A stretch of 61,957 nt of DNA from an uncultured Lachnospiraceae bacterium (GTDB taxonomy: Bacteria; Bacillota; Clostridia; Lachnospirales; Lachnospiraceae), in the NCBI GenBank assembly GCA_910588965.1, contig CAJUSO010000010.1:12141-74097 (forward strand), in the 5' to 3' direction. How positions within the stretch are numbered: the stretch's first letter is position 1; every line of letters starts with the position of its first letter. The notes under the pieces are model-generated. The model was given only the letters and a program-made list of their open reading frames with translations, ran no database searches and was not told where the DNA came from. Positions 54,528-61,957 of the stretch are shown one piece after another. A program made the position numbers and the translations under genes.

Positions 54528-55586
54528 ATGAAAAAGCATTTAAGGTTATTGGCAGTATGCCTTGGAATAGCTGTTTTAGCTGCAGGATGCGGCAACAGCG
54601 GCCAGGCGCAGGAAGCCTCAAAAGGGCAGGAAGGAACTTCACAGGATGCCGCAGGGCAGGACGGCGCCGCGCAGGCGGACAGCGCCGGAGGAGAGGCTGT
54701 TACATTGAACATTGCCTATCAGTATGGACTGGCCTATGCGCCTTTGAGCATTGTAAAGGAGCAGGAACTGATTGAAAAGGCTTATGAAGAAGCCACTGGG
54801 GACCAGGTAAAGGTTACCTGGAACCAGATGAGTTCCGGGGCAGATATCAATACAGGGATTTCCGCTGGGAGCATCGACGCTGGGTTTATGGGCGTGGGGC
54901 CGGCAGTTACCGGCGTTACGAAAGGCGTGGGGTATAAGATATTCACAAACCTGTCCGGCCAGGAGCACGGCATGATGTCGAATGATGAAAATATCAAGTC
55001 CTTTGACGACCTGATTGGGAGCAGCAACCAGATTGCCTTGGTCAATATCGGGAGCTTCCAGCATATCCTGCTGGCGATGGCTTTGGAAAATGCCGGGCAT
55101 GACCCCCATGCGCTGGATTCCAATATCGTGGCCATGGCGCATCCGGACGGCATGGCAGCCTTAGAGAGCGGGAACGTTTCCTGCCATCTGACATCCAGCC
55201 CTTATATCTTCAAGGAGCGGGAAGAAGGGAACCTGCATGAAATCCAGGATGTAGCGGACGCCTGGGGCGTGGACGGCTCCTTTATTGTGGGCGTGGCTTC
55301 TGAGAAAATGCATGACGATAACCCAGAACTGTACCAGGTATTGTGCGGCGCAATCAAAGAAGCAGTGGATTTCATGAATGAGAGCCCAGAAGAAGCAGCC
55401 AAGATTACCTGTGAATTTGATGGGAACAGTGAAGCGGATGAATTGGCTTACATACAGAAGAGCAAATATTCCATAGAAACCAGCGGGGTGTTTGAACTGG
55501 CATCCTTTATGGCCAGGACGGAATTTATTGAAAATGCGCCGAAAGCCTATGAGGATTTGGTCTTTGACAATGTGACAGGAGACTAA
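54528..55586 (+). CDS. ABC importer substrate-binding lipoprotein (NMT1/TauA/SsuA type)
   Basis: This 352-residue lipoprotein has the signal MKKHLRLLAVCLGIAVL and lipobox LAAGC, then a Gln/Ala/Gly/Asp-rich spacer. The periplasmic-binding fold of the aliphatic sulfonate/nitrate/thiamine-precursor group follows (AGSIDAGFMGVGPAVTGV, ALESGNVSCHLTSSPYIF). ATG 54528 follows AAAGGGAG; a longer upstream reading is unlikely. The ligand is unknown; taurine, sulfonates, a pyrimidine precursor or a drug-like compound are all possible for this group. Confidence 0.88.
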   Translation: MKKHLRLLAVCLGIAVLAAGCGNSGQAQEASKGQEGTSQDAAGQDGAAQADSAGGEAVTLNIAYQYGLAYAPLSIVKEQELIEKAYEEATGDQVKVTWNQMSSGADINTGISAGSIDAGFMGVGPAVTGVTKGVGYKIFTNLSGQEHGMMSNDENIKSFDDLIGSSNQIALVNIGSFQHILLAMALENAGHDPHALDSNIVAMAHPDGMAALESGNVSCHLTSSPYIFKEREEGNLHEIQDVADAWGVDGSFIVGVASEKMHDDNPELYQVLCGAIKEAVDFMNESPEEAAKITCEFDGNSEADELAYIQKSKYSIETSGVFELASFMARTEFIENAPKAYEDLVFDNVTGD

Positions 55587-55656
55587 AGAGGCCTGGCAAA
55601 GGGATTTCCCAAGTTAAGGGAAAGCATTTTGCATGGATTTCGGATGGAAAGGGAGA

Positions 55657-56472
55657 ATGAGTTATATGGAAGAAAAAAAGAGGCGGATGCATGCCCTGGT
55701 GGCACGGGCTGTATTTGTCGTGGCGCTCTTAGGTATTTGGGAATATGTGGCAAAATCTGGGATGATGGGGGAGAAGTCAGAATTGATATTCCCATCACTG
55801 GAGGTAATTGCAGACGCTTTTATTAAGAATTTTGTGCAGGGGTTTGCAGGCATGTCCTTATGGGTTTACATCGGCAATTCCATGCGGCTCCTGCTGGAGG
55901 GGCTGCTCCTTGGCATTGTGCTGGCGTTCCTGCTGTCCGGCCTGTCCATGGTGAGCAAGACCTTTTATGATATCTGCAACCTGGTTATTTCCGTGTTTGA
56001 TTTACTGCCTGGCGTGGCATTGCTGCCGGTGGTGATCATTATCTTTGGGGTGAAGCCTGGGGTAATTGTATTTTTGGTTGTCCATGCCGTGCTGTGGCCA
56101 ATGGCCAGGAATGTGCTGGACGGTTTTTTGGCAGTCCCGCAGATTTATATTGAAGCGGGGATGAACATGGGCCTGAAGGGCGTTTCCCTGCTGTGGGGCG
56201 TCTATATCCCGGCAGCTACCTCCTATATTGTCTCTGGGTTAAAAGTCGGATGGGCAAGGGCCTGGAGGGGGCTTATCAGCGCGGAGATGATTTTCGGCGT
56301 GGCTTCCTGCCCCGGCATCGGCCTGTATATCAACCAGATGCGCACAAATATGAACAACGCGGAAATGTACGCCACGCTGGTGGTAATTATCATCATCGGC
56401 CTGGTGGTGCAGTATGGGGTCCTGTCCCCCATTGAAAAATGCACGGTGAAAAAATGGGGGATGTCAAGATGA
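55657..56472 (+). CDS. ABC importer permease (SsuC/TauC/ThiX type)
   Basis: This protein of about 271 residues has six TM helices. The cytoplasmic coupling loop EAGMNMGLKGVSLLWGVYIP and the conserved WARAWRGLISAEM block are typical of BPD_transp_1 permeases of the nitrate/sulfonate family. ATG 55657 follows GGAAAGGGAG; 55666 is possible. It overlaps the ATPase gene by 4 bases (ATGA), so the two are co-translated. Confidence 0.9.
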   Translation: MSYMEEKKRRMHALVARAVFVVALLGIWEYVAKSGMMGEKSELIFPSLEVIADAFIKNFVQGFAGMSLWVYIGNSMRLLLEGLLLGIVLAFLLSGLSMVSKTFYDICNLVISVFDLLPGVALLPVVIIIFGVKPGVIVFLVVHAVLWPMARNVLDGFLAVPQIYIEAGMNMGLKGVSLLWGVYIPAATSYIVSGLKVGWARAWRGLISAEMIFGVASCPGIGLYINQMRTNMNNAEMYATLVVIIIIGLVVQYGVLSPIEKCTVKKWGMSR

Positions 56473-57227
56473 CGAAGGAAGAATGTATTTTAGAAGTACG
56501 GGAGTTATCAAAGGTCTTTGATGCCGATACAGAAAATGAAAAGGGCGTCCTAAAGGACGTAAACCTCCGGGTAGCCAGGAACGAGTTCCTCTGTGTGCTG
56601 GGCCCATCCGGCTGCGGCAAGACGACGCTGCTGCGGTGCATCGCTGGGTTTGAGGGATACGAGGGCAGCGTATTGGTGAACGGCCAGGAGCGCAAGGACC
56701 CTGGCACAGACCGGATTATGGTGTTCCAGGATTTCAACCAGCTGTTCCCTTGGAAGACAGTGGAGAAGAATATACAGTATCCATTGAAGCTGCAGGGGAT
56801 CCGGGATAAGGCCGTGCTGAAGGAACGGACGGAGGAAGTGCTCCGGAAAGTGAAATTGTCCGGGCAGGAGAAGTATTACCCTTACCAGCTGTCCGGCGGG
56901 ATGAAGCAGCGGGTGGCGATTGCCAAGGCGCTGGCTTTAAAGCCGGAAATCATCCTGATGGACGAGCCCTTCGCAGCCCTGGACGCTATGACCAGGAATG
57001 AGCTGCAGGACGAGTTGATGCGTATTTCCGTGGAAGAGAAATGCACCGTCATCTTTATCACCCACAATATCCAGGAAGCTATTGTGCTGGGGACAAGGAT
57101 CCTTGTCCTGGCGCAGGGAGGGAAGATTGTGGTGGACGAGAAAAACAGCATCAGAAGGCCTGTCACCCCAGCCTCCGAAGGATACGGGGCGACCTGGGAA
57201 AGGCTGCACAGTGCGCTGTACCAGTAA
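56469..57227 (+). CDS. ABC importer ATPase (SsuB/TauB type)
   Basis: This 252-residue ATPase has Walker A LGPSGCGKTTLLR, Q-loop FQDFNQLFPW, signature LSGGMKQRVAIAKALAL, Walker B IILMDEPFAALD and switch His in IFITHNIQEA. The FxxLFPW variant is the rule in nitrate/sulfonate importers. It completes a three-gene importer with the binding protein and permease and is followed by a strong terminator. Confidence 0.95.
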   Translation: MTKEECILEVRELSKVFDADTENEKGVLKDVNLRVARNEFLCVLGPSGCGKTTLLRCIAGFEGYEGSVLVNGQERKDPGTDRIMVFQDFNQLFPWKTVEKNIQYPLKLQGIRDKAVLKERTEEVLRKVKLSGQEKYYPYQLSGGMKQRVAIAKALALKPEIILMDEPFAALDAMTRNELQDELMRISVEEKCTVIFITHNIQEAIVLGTRILVLAQGGKIVVDEKNSIRRPVTPASEGYGATWERLHSALYQ

Positions 57228-57249
57228 GTTAGGCAGGAAATGGAATAAG

Positions 57250-57311
57250 GAAGATAGGAAAAGGCAAGGCCGCATCGGATAGAGGATGCGGCCTTGCCTT
57301 TTTCTATCTTG
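57250..57311. terminator. strong bidirectional intrinsic terminator
   Basis: The arms 57250-57276 and 57285-57311 pair along 27 bases with a single G-T wobble and an eight-base loop. The core GC-rich stem (AAGGCAAGGCCGCATC) is followed by a T-run on the plus strand, and the mirror image gives one on the minus strand. It ends the importer operon and marks the boundary to the AT-rich accessory tail. Confidence 0.93.
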
Positions 57312-57597
57312 TGATAGTTTATATATTTTGCATAACAAATAACAGTAAATTTTTGTATAATTATATAAAATATATAAAAATAAATTGATAGAAGTGCTTT
57401 TGTCATATAATATATGAAATATATAGCTATAAACTGAAATGGTAACAGATGACAACGCTTACAGAAAGCAGGCAGGAAAGAGGAAAGGGTTAAGGGTTAA
57501 GAAAATGGCGGGAATGGTTTTATGGCAGGAATGGCAGTTAGGAAAGAAAGGATAGAAATTTTATCGGAAAAAAGTAATAAGTTTTGGTTGGAAGAAT
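57312..57597. other. AT-rich intergenic stretch with a weak promoter-like pair
   Basis: No gene is visible. Composition drops sharply to AT-rich at 57301-57440. TTGATA (57385-57390) and TATAAT (57406-57411) lie 15 bases apart, short for a sigma-A promoter. Nothing else is recognisable up to the start of the long direct repeat at 57598. Confidence 0.5.
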
Positions 57598-58109
57598 ATG
57601 CAACATTTTAACAGAAAAGTGCCTTTTATGTAGTAAGTAAGCGGAGAAGGAAACATTCTCCAGATGGATGTGTATCAGATAAAACACCTGTAGGACTTTG
57701 GAAAGAAGCATGGCTATGAAAAAAGTGGGTTAGCGTTTGTTTTTTTGCAGTGTGCTGTGTTTTAGCAGGCTGTGGAAGTCCAGGCTGGGGACAGGAAGCG
57801 AAAGCCCAGGATGAAATGCAGGAGCCACAAGGGGTGTTGCCCGAGCCGCAGGTTATGCAGACGGCATGGGAAGGGGATTTAGGTGATGGCGGGGAAGGAC
57901 AGGGATTTGTGGAGGATACGGATAAAAAACAGGGACTTGCGGAAGGGGCAGGAGAAAGGGAGGTGGAATTTTTAGGTTCGGATCACAGTATCATCCAAGA
58001 ATGTTTTATTTTTCACAGGGGAGAAAAAATAGAAGTCCCATCTTCTGAAATGAAAGGGCTTGTCCAAATGGTCTCTGGATTTATAGAAGGGCTGCAACCT
58101 GTCAGTGAT
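57598..58109 (+). repeat. long direct repeat, copy A
   Basis: This 512-base segment matches 60824-61337 (514 bases). The leaders share 112 bases up to the start codon and the coding parts are almost identical. The two missing bases are one A and one T in homopolymer runs. After 58109 the sequence follows a different relative, so the repeat ends inside the gene. Confidence 0.9.
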
Positions 58110-58339
58110 AGTATACTGAGTTGTGAGTTGTTGGACGGCATGGAAGATTTCAGGGGAATCTCAGAAGAAGAGATGGAAAGCCACTAATCTGCCTGCAATT
58201 TGAACAGCCTCCCATTGACGGCATGGCATACGGTAAGGGAGGAAAGCAGAAACTTGCTTTAGGGTCTTGTGATGCATATATAATGCAAATAGATATGGGC
58301 ATGGATCCAATCTCAAAAGAAGTGGGGGAGGTTGGGTGA
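57710..58339 (+). pseudogene. broken lipoprotein gene (family copy 1)
   Basis: It aligns with the intact gene at 60936. From ATG 57710 the signal-peptide frame is lost: the A-run has six bases instead of seven and the T-run seven instead of eight. The mature part then reads openly from GTG 57750. A two-base loss near 58185 gives a stop after EEEMESH, and about 150 bases of the 3' part are deleted before the shared tail at 58337. The first half is nearly identical to the 60936 gene, while the sequence after 58109 is closer to the 58463 gene, so it is a recombinant. It is unlikely to make a lipoprotein as it stands. Confidence 0.85.
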
Positions 58340-58462
58340 TTTCTTGTTTGCCAGGACATACCTAGTACTGTATACCTGTAATCCTGCAAGGAACCGTAGT
58401 TGCAATACGAAACGATAGAAGGAATAAAGGGAAACCTGTGTTTAAGAAAAGGGATGAAGATT

Positions 58463-59251
58463 ATGAAAAGATATGGTATAGCACTAATTTCTTTGATGAT
58501 AGCCTTATATTTGTCTGGTTGCGGGAATCAGGAAAGAGGGAAAGAAGCCGGCACACAGATTGCACAGCAAGGACTTAAAAATATTCAAATTAACACCCAG
58601 GATGAAATACAGGAGCCGCAAAGGGTGTTGTCCGAGCCGCAGGTTATGCAGACGGTATGGGAAGGGGATTTAGGTGATGGAGGGGAAGGACAGGGATTTG
58701 TGGAAGATACGGATAAAAAACAGGGACTTACAGAAGGGGCAGGAGAAAGGGCGGTGGAATTTTTAGGTTCGGACAGCAGTATCATCCAGGAATGTTATAT
58801 GCTTCACAGGGGAGAAAAAACAGAAGTCCCATCTTCTGAAATGAAAGGGCTTGTCCAAATGATTTCTGGGTTTATAGAAGAACTGCAACCTGTCAGTGAT
58901 AGTATACTGAGTCATGAGTTATTGGACAGCATGGAAGATTTCAGGGGAATCTCAGAAGAAGAGACGGAAAGCCACTACATCTGCCTGCAATTTGAGCAGC
59001 CTCCCATTGACGGCATAGCATATGGTAAGAGAGGAAAGTGGAAACTTACTTTAGGATCTTGTGATGCATATATCATGCAAATAGATAGAGAAAAGGGGAA
59101 TGTTATTCTATGGTTTAATGTAGGTGAGTGCGAAGGGGACATTGCATTCCATGCATGGGGGGCGATGGAAGTAGACGATAAAATAGAGGGTTTTATGCAA
59201 AGATATGAAGAATGGAAGTCTGGGTGGGCAGGAAGGGATAGGGGAGTCTAG
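58463..59251 (+). CDS. small-family lipoprotein (copy 2, mosaic signal peptide)
   Basis: This 262-residue lipoprotein has signal MKRYGIALISLMIALYL and lipobox LSGC. The mature part shares EPQVMQT, WEGDLGDGGEGQGFVEDTDK, VPSSEMKGLVQM, SHYICLQFEQPP and the tail HAWGAMEVDDKIEGFMQRYEEW with copies 1 and 3. The signal peptide and leader instead match the unrelated lipoprotein at 59966. No known domain is recognised; the C-terminal half looks like a compact alpha/beta domain. ATG 58463 has AAGGG at a normal distance; ATG 58454 is less likely. Confidence 0.8.
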   Translation: MKRYGIALISLMIALYLSGCGNQERGKEAGTQIAQQGLKNIQINTQDEIQEPQRVLSEPQVMQTVWEGDLGDGGEGQGFVEDTDKKQGLTEGAGERAVEFLGSDSSIIQECYMLHRGEKTEVPSSEMKGLVQMISGFIEELQPVSDSILSHELLDSMEDFRGISEEETESHYICLQFEQPPIDGIAYGKRGKWKLTLGSCDAYIMQIDREKGNVILWFNVGECEGDIAFHAWGAMEVDDKIEGFMQRYEEWKSGWAGRDRGV

Positions 59252-59391
59252 GTGATTTCCTGTTTGCCAGGGCATAATGAGGGGGCTGCAGCATCAATGA
59301 TTGAGCGTTTCATATATATATATCAGATAGCCAACAGCTGGAAGGATTACTGGAGGATGGTGCAAATACTAAGCATTGCCCTCACGAATAA

Positions 59392-59436
59392 AATAATAGT
59401 CAAGCTTGGATTATAGTTCCATGCTTGACTATTATT
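59392..59436 (+). terminator. stem-loop in the gap after lipoprotein copy 2
   Basis: Arms AATAATAGTCAAGC (59392-59405) and its complement (59423-59436) give a 14-bp perfect stem with a 17-base loop. The AT-rich base supplies a T-containing 3' end. It could terminate the lipoprotein transcript. The rest of the 59252-59551 gap shows only an AT dinucleotide run near 59310-59325. Confidence 0.6.
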
Positions 59437-59551
59437 ATCTGAAAGTTGCGTGAAAACGATTGAACCACTGTATACCGAATGGTACATCAGAGTGTCTCAC
59501 GATTAGCAAATATGTTAGGAAAAAACCATAATAAATTTTGGAGGTTAGATT

Positions 59552-59893
59552 ATGGCATATATTTTAGGAAATAACAGAAACCAAATAAATATGGTGACTA
59601 TGTCGTTGGATGAAACCATTGACAAAAATAATCCAGTCCGGGTTATTGATGCATATGTTGACTCTTTAGACTTAACAGGACTTGGCTTTACAGAGTATGA
59701 TGGAAATTCCAAAGGACAGTCCCCTTATTTATGTCCATCTATGCTAAAACTCCACGTTTATGGATACTTGAATAAAATACGTTCAAGCCGTAGATTAGAA
59801 ACAGAAACCAAAAGGAATATAGAGCTGATGTGGTTGGTCAACCACATTACACCTGACCATGGAACCATTGCAAGAATGAGTCAGAAATTTTAA
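59552..59893 (+). pseudogene. N-terminal remnant of an IS1182-type transposase
   Basis: The 113 residues match the N-terminal (DUF772) part of IS1182-family transposases: NPVRVIDAYVDSLDL, GQSPYLCPSMLKLHVYGYLN, RRLETETKRNIELMWLV and DHGTIARMSQKF. Full-length relatives continue for several hundred residues with the DDE catalytic domain, which is missing here. A good GGAGG precedes the ATG. Clear terminal inverted repeats were not found. Confidence 0.8.
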
Positions 59894-59923
59894 GTTTAAA
59901 TAATTAAGAGGTTCTGGCTCATT
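59875..59923 (+). terminator. stem-loop at the transposase remnant end
   Basis: AATGAGTCAGAA (59875-59886) pairs with TTCTGGCTCATT (59912-59923) with one G-T pair, and a T-run follows (59922-59926). It overlaps the remnant's stop. It may be a terminator or the trace of an insertion-sequence end. Confidence 0.55.
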
Positions 59924-59965
59924 TTTAAGTCAAATAAACATGTGTTTAAGAAAGGGATGAAATTT

Positions 59966-60817
59966 ATGAAAAGATACGGTATAGCACTAATCTCTTTGAT
60001 GATAGCCTTGTCTTTATCTGGTTGCGGGAGTCCGGGAAGAGGAAGGGAAGCCAGCACACAGATTGTGCAGCAAGAACTTGAAAATGTTCAAATGGGATTA
60101 CAAGAAAAGATAGGCAATGCAGATAAAGAGCAGGAACCCTCAACAGATATAAATAATGGGAAATTAAAAAATGTCGAGCAGGAAGTTGAAACTATAATTA
60201 ATAAATCAAAAAGTGAATTGGAATATGAAAGTACTCTGTCAGAAGAGAGAAGGGACGCATATAAAGATGAAAATGGGGACTTGTATTTTTATAAGGATAA
60301 TGGGGAAGTGGTAGATTTTATTGCAAACGTAGATACAGAAAAATGTAGGGCGGCGAAAGCAAATGAAGAAGATGTCAAGGAGGCAGCAGATATTTATCTG
60401 GAAAATTTAGTAGAGGTACCATCTTATTATCAGTTAGACCGTATAGAATATGATGGGTATGTAAATTTATTTTTGGTTGTATATGTGCATAAAAGTAATG
60501 GGGTGGATACAACTGATTTAGTTTTAATTGGCATGGATAATGAATTGAATTTAACCTCTTTTTCTGTGCCAAGAGCATATGCTTTCAAGGAAATGGACAA
60601 TATGGAAATAGATGTAGAAAGGCTGGAAGAAGAAGCTTTAAATTTATATTATCAGAAATATGGTGATTCTGTTGTGGATGTGAAGATAGAGGATTCTCAT
60701 CTAGGGACAGATGATAATGAAAATATTGTATACCAAGTTGCAATAAGTGGCAGTACAATAATGGATAATGGTGATAAAATGGGTTTACCAGACATAATAT
60801 TTGTTCCATATCCATAA
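59966..60817 (+). CDS. lipoprotein of unknown function sharing only the family signal peptide
   Basis: This 283-residue lipoprotein has signal MKRYGIALISLMIALSL and lipobox LSGC, nearly identical to copy 2. The mature part is unrelated: a charged spacer (about 25-100), then an alpha/beta domain with DENGDLYFYKDNGEVVDFIA and YQLDRIEYDGYVNLFLVVYV, and a C-terminal part with EALNLYYQKYGDSVVDVKIE. No family is recognised. Codon use is clearly more AT-rich than in the core genes, pointing to acquired DNA. ATG 59966 is preferred (AAGGG upstream at a normal distance) over 59957 and GTG 59942. Confidence 0.8.
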   Translation: MKRYGIALISLMIALSLSGCGSPGRGREASTQIVQQELENVQMGLQEKIGNADKEQEPSTDINNGKLKNVEQEVETIINKSKSELEYESTLSEERRDAYKDENGDLYFYKDNGEVVDFIANVDTEKCRAAKANEEDVKEAADIYLENLVEVPSYYQLDRIEYDGYVNLFLVVYVHKSNGVDTTDLVLIGMDNELNLTSFSVPRAYAFKEMDNMEIDVERLEEEALNLYYQKYGDSVVDVKIEDSHLGTDDNENIVYQVAISGSTIMDNGDKMGLPDIIFVPYP

Positions 60818-60823
60818 GTAACC

Positions 60824-61337
60824 ATGCAACATTTTAACAGAAAAGTGCCTCTTATGTAGTAAGTAAGCGGAGAAGGAAACATTCTCCAGATGGATACGTA
60901 TCAAATGAAACAAATGGAGGGCTAGGGAAAGGAGCATGGCTATGAAAAAAAGTGGGTTAGTGTTTGTTTTTTTTGCAGTGTGCTGTGTTTTAGCAGGCTG
61001 TGGAAGTCCAGGCTGGGGACAGGAAGCGAAAGCCCAGGATGAAATGCAGGAGCCACAAGGGGTGTTGCCCGAGCCGCAGGTTATGCAGACGGCATGGGAA
61101 GGGGATTTAGGTGATGGCGGGGAAGGACAGGGATTTGTGGAGGATACGGATAAAAAACAGGGACTTGCGGAAGGGGCAGGAGAAAGGGAGGTGGAATTTT
61201 TAGGTTCGGATCACAGTATCATCCAAGAATGTTTTATTTTTCACAGGGGAGAAAAAATAGAAGTCCCATCTTCTGAAATGAAAGGGCTTGTCCAAATGGT
61301 CTCTGGGTTTATAGAAGAGCTGCAACCTGTCAGTGAT
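60824..61337 (+). repeat. long direct repeat, copy B
   Basis: Matches 57598-58109 with only a handful of differences in the coding part. The separation is 3,226 bases, so recombination between the copies would delete or duplicate copy 2, the transposase remnant and the 59966 gene as one block. Confidence 0.9.
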
Positions 61338-61688
61338 GTCATACTGAGTTTTGAGTTATTGGACAGCGTGGAAGATTTCAAGAAAATCTCTGAAGAGGAG
61401 ATGGAGAGCCACTACATCTGCCTGCAATTTGAACAGCCTCCTATTGCTGGCATGGCATATGGTAAGAGAGGAAAGTGGAAACTTAATTTAGAGTGTTGTG
61501 ATATCTATATATTGCAAATAGATAAAGAAAGAGGGGCGGTTATTCTATGGTCTAATGGTGAGTACAAAGGGCAAATTTCATTCTATGCATGGGGGGCGAT
61601 GGAAGTAGACGATAAAGTAGAGGGTTTTATGCAAAGATATGAAGAATGGACGTCTGGGTGGCAGGAAGAGATAGGGGAGGTTGTGTGA
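60936..61688 (+). CDS. small-family lipoprotein (copy 3, intact)
   Basis: This lipoprotein of about 250 residues has signal MKKSGLVFVFFAVCCVL and lipobox LAGC. An acidic Gln/Gly/Glu-rich spacer (about 25-80) and the same C-terminal domain as copy 2 follow, with SHYICLQFEQPP, GKRGKWKL, AWGAMEVDDKVEGFMQRYEEW. The start is ATG 60936 or 60942; AAAGGAG precedes both. It is the intact counterpart of the pseudogene at 57710. Seven A and eight T in the signal region keep the frame, and one-base changes there would silence it. Function unknown. Confidence 0.8.
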   Translation: MAMKKSGLVFVFFAVCCVLAGCGSPGWGQEAKAQDEMQEPQGVLPEPQVMQTAWEGDLGDGGEGQGFVEDTDKKQGLAEGAGEREVEFLGSDHSIIQECFIFHRGEKIEVPSSEMKGLVQMVSGFIEELQPVSDVILSFELLDSVEDFKKISEEEMESHYICLQFEQPPIAGMAYGKRGKWKLNLECCDIYILQIDKERGAVILWSNGEYKGQISFYAWGAMEVDDKVEGFMQRYEEWTSGWQEEIGEVV

Positions 61689-61715
61689 TTTCCTGTTTGC
61701 CATAGTTATGATAAG

Positions 61716-61745
61716 GCATCCCAAAGCCATATGGCTTTGGGATGC
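61716..61745. terminator. 30-bp perfect palindrome after lipoprotein copy 3
   Basis: GCATCCCAAAGCCAT followed by its exact complement forms a symmetric hairpin 28 bases after the stop codon, with TTTT close behind on the plus strand. It is a likely terminator. Confidence 0.7.
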
Positions 61746-61957
61746 GCATTTTCAATCCGAGGGTGTAATTATTTTTGTGTCTTTGAGATTCTGCTTTCCC
61801 ATTATTTCCAGCATAGGATATTGCCAAAATGTCCAGGATTTACAAGGATTCGTGGGCGCTGCCTACACCCGGCCTCCGGAATAAGGCAAGGGGCATAGAC
61901 ACAAAATTAAGAACACTACCTACAATATCCAGCCATCATAAGGGTCATTAGCTGATC
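61746..61957. other. unassigned end of window
   Basis: No gene, RNA or repeat is recognised in the last 212 bases. Short open frames exist on both strands but lack ribosome sites and family motifs. The stretch around 61840-61880 is GC-richer than its surroundings and could be the edge of another element cut by the window. Confidence 0.4.

Noticed and set aside
61681..61884. 67-residue open frame after lipoprotein copy 3
   Set aside because: It reads through the perfect palindrome at 61716-61745, has no good ribosome site and matches no family.

Overview
The window looks like a chromosomal segment of a spore-lineage, Gram-positive anaerobe of the Clostridia, most likely a Lachnospiraceae member. 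This rests on gene content and order seen here: a yqfC-yqfD-phoH-HD-ybeY sporulation/RNA block, a SpoVB-type flippase, mutS/mutL/miaA with a COG4100 aluminium-resistance-type PLP enzyme, an RsiV/ECF sigma pair, LytTR regulation, and an ACP/MBOAT/SGNH/ligase wall cassette. No rRNA, tRNA or CRISPR was recognised. The species cannot be named from the sequence alone.

Layout. 0-5 kb: an RluA-type pseudouridine synthase, then on the minus strand an ECF sigma/anti-sigma pair with a visible autoregulatory promoter, a Cu/Zn-SOD-family protein and a CgeB-like glycosyltransferase. 5-14.3 kb: a signalling island on the plus strand. It starts with a PAS histidine kinase carrying a C-terminal HPt, followed by a REC/HD-GYP regulator with a damaged metal site, then cheR, cheB, cheY, cheA, cheW and an MCP with almost no external sensor. 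14.3-22.4 kb: yqfC, yqfD, phoH, a membrane HD protein behind a 39-bp repeat array, ybeY, a DUF3048 lipoprotein, a SpoVB-like flippase and a small membrane protein. 22.4-28.8 kb: two flavoproteins, a GNAT acetyltransferase and mutS.

28.9-43.2 kb: a 2,628-residue secreted GH92 mannosidase-type protein with CBM-like, helical, coiled-coil and LRR modules sits between mutS and mutL, a pair that is usually close. mutL-miaA, a methyltransferase and the COG4100 enzyme follow. 43.2-49.9 kb: a LytTR response regulator and GHKL kinase (minus) diverge from a five-gene ABC operon (plus). Both sides have good sigma-A promoters, and a 21-bp-spaced direct repeat suited to a LytTR dimer lies between them. The operon encodes two FtsX/MacB-like half-permeases, an ATPase and two paralogous membrane-anchored proteins. 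50.0-54.4 kb: a dlt-like cassette (carrier protein, MBOAT, SGNH, adenylating ligase). 54.5-57.2 kb: an NMT1/TauA-type ABC importer, closed by a very strong bidirectional terminator.

57.3-61.9 kb: an AT-richer accessory tail holding a small lipoprotein family. It contains one pseudogene, two intact relatives, one lipoprotein that shares only the signal peptide, and a transposase remnant; the copies are mosaics of each other.

A theme across the window is short tandem repeats, mostly in multiples of three bases, in linkers and gene junctions (1-114, 1251-1339, 16956-17228, 19087-19161, 24491-24561, 39465-39554). The best candidates for something undescribed are the LytTR-controlled ABC operon, the mosaic lipoprotein locus, and the 39-bp array in which most units carry a Shine-Dalgarno-like stretch followed by an in-frame ATG.
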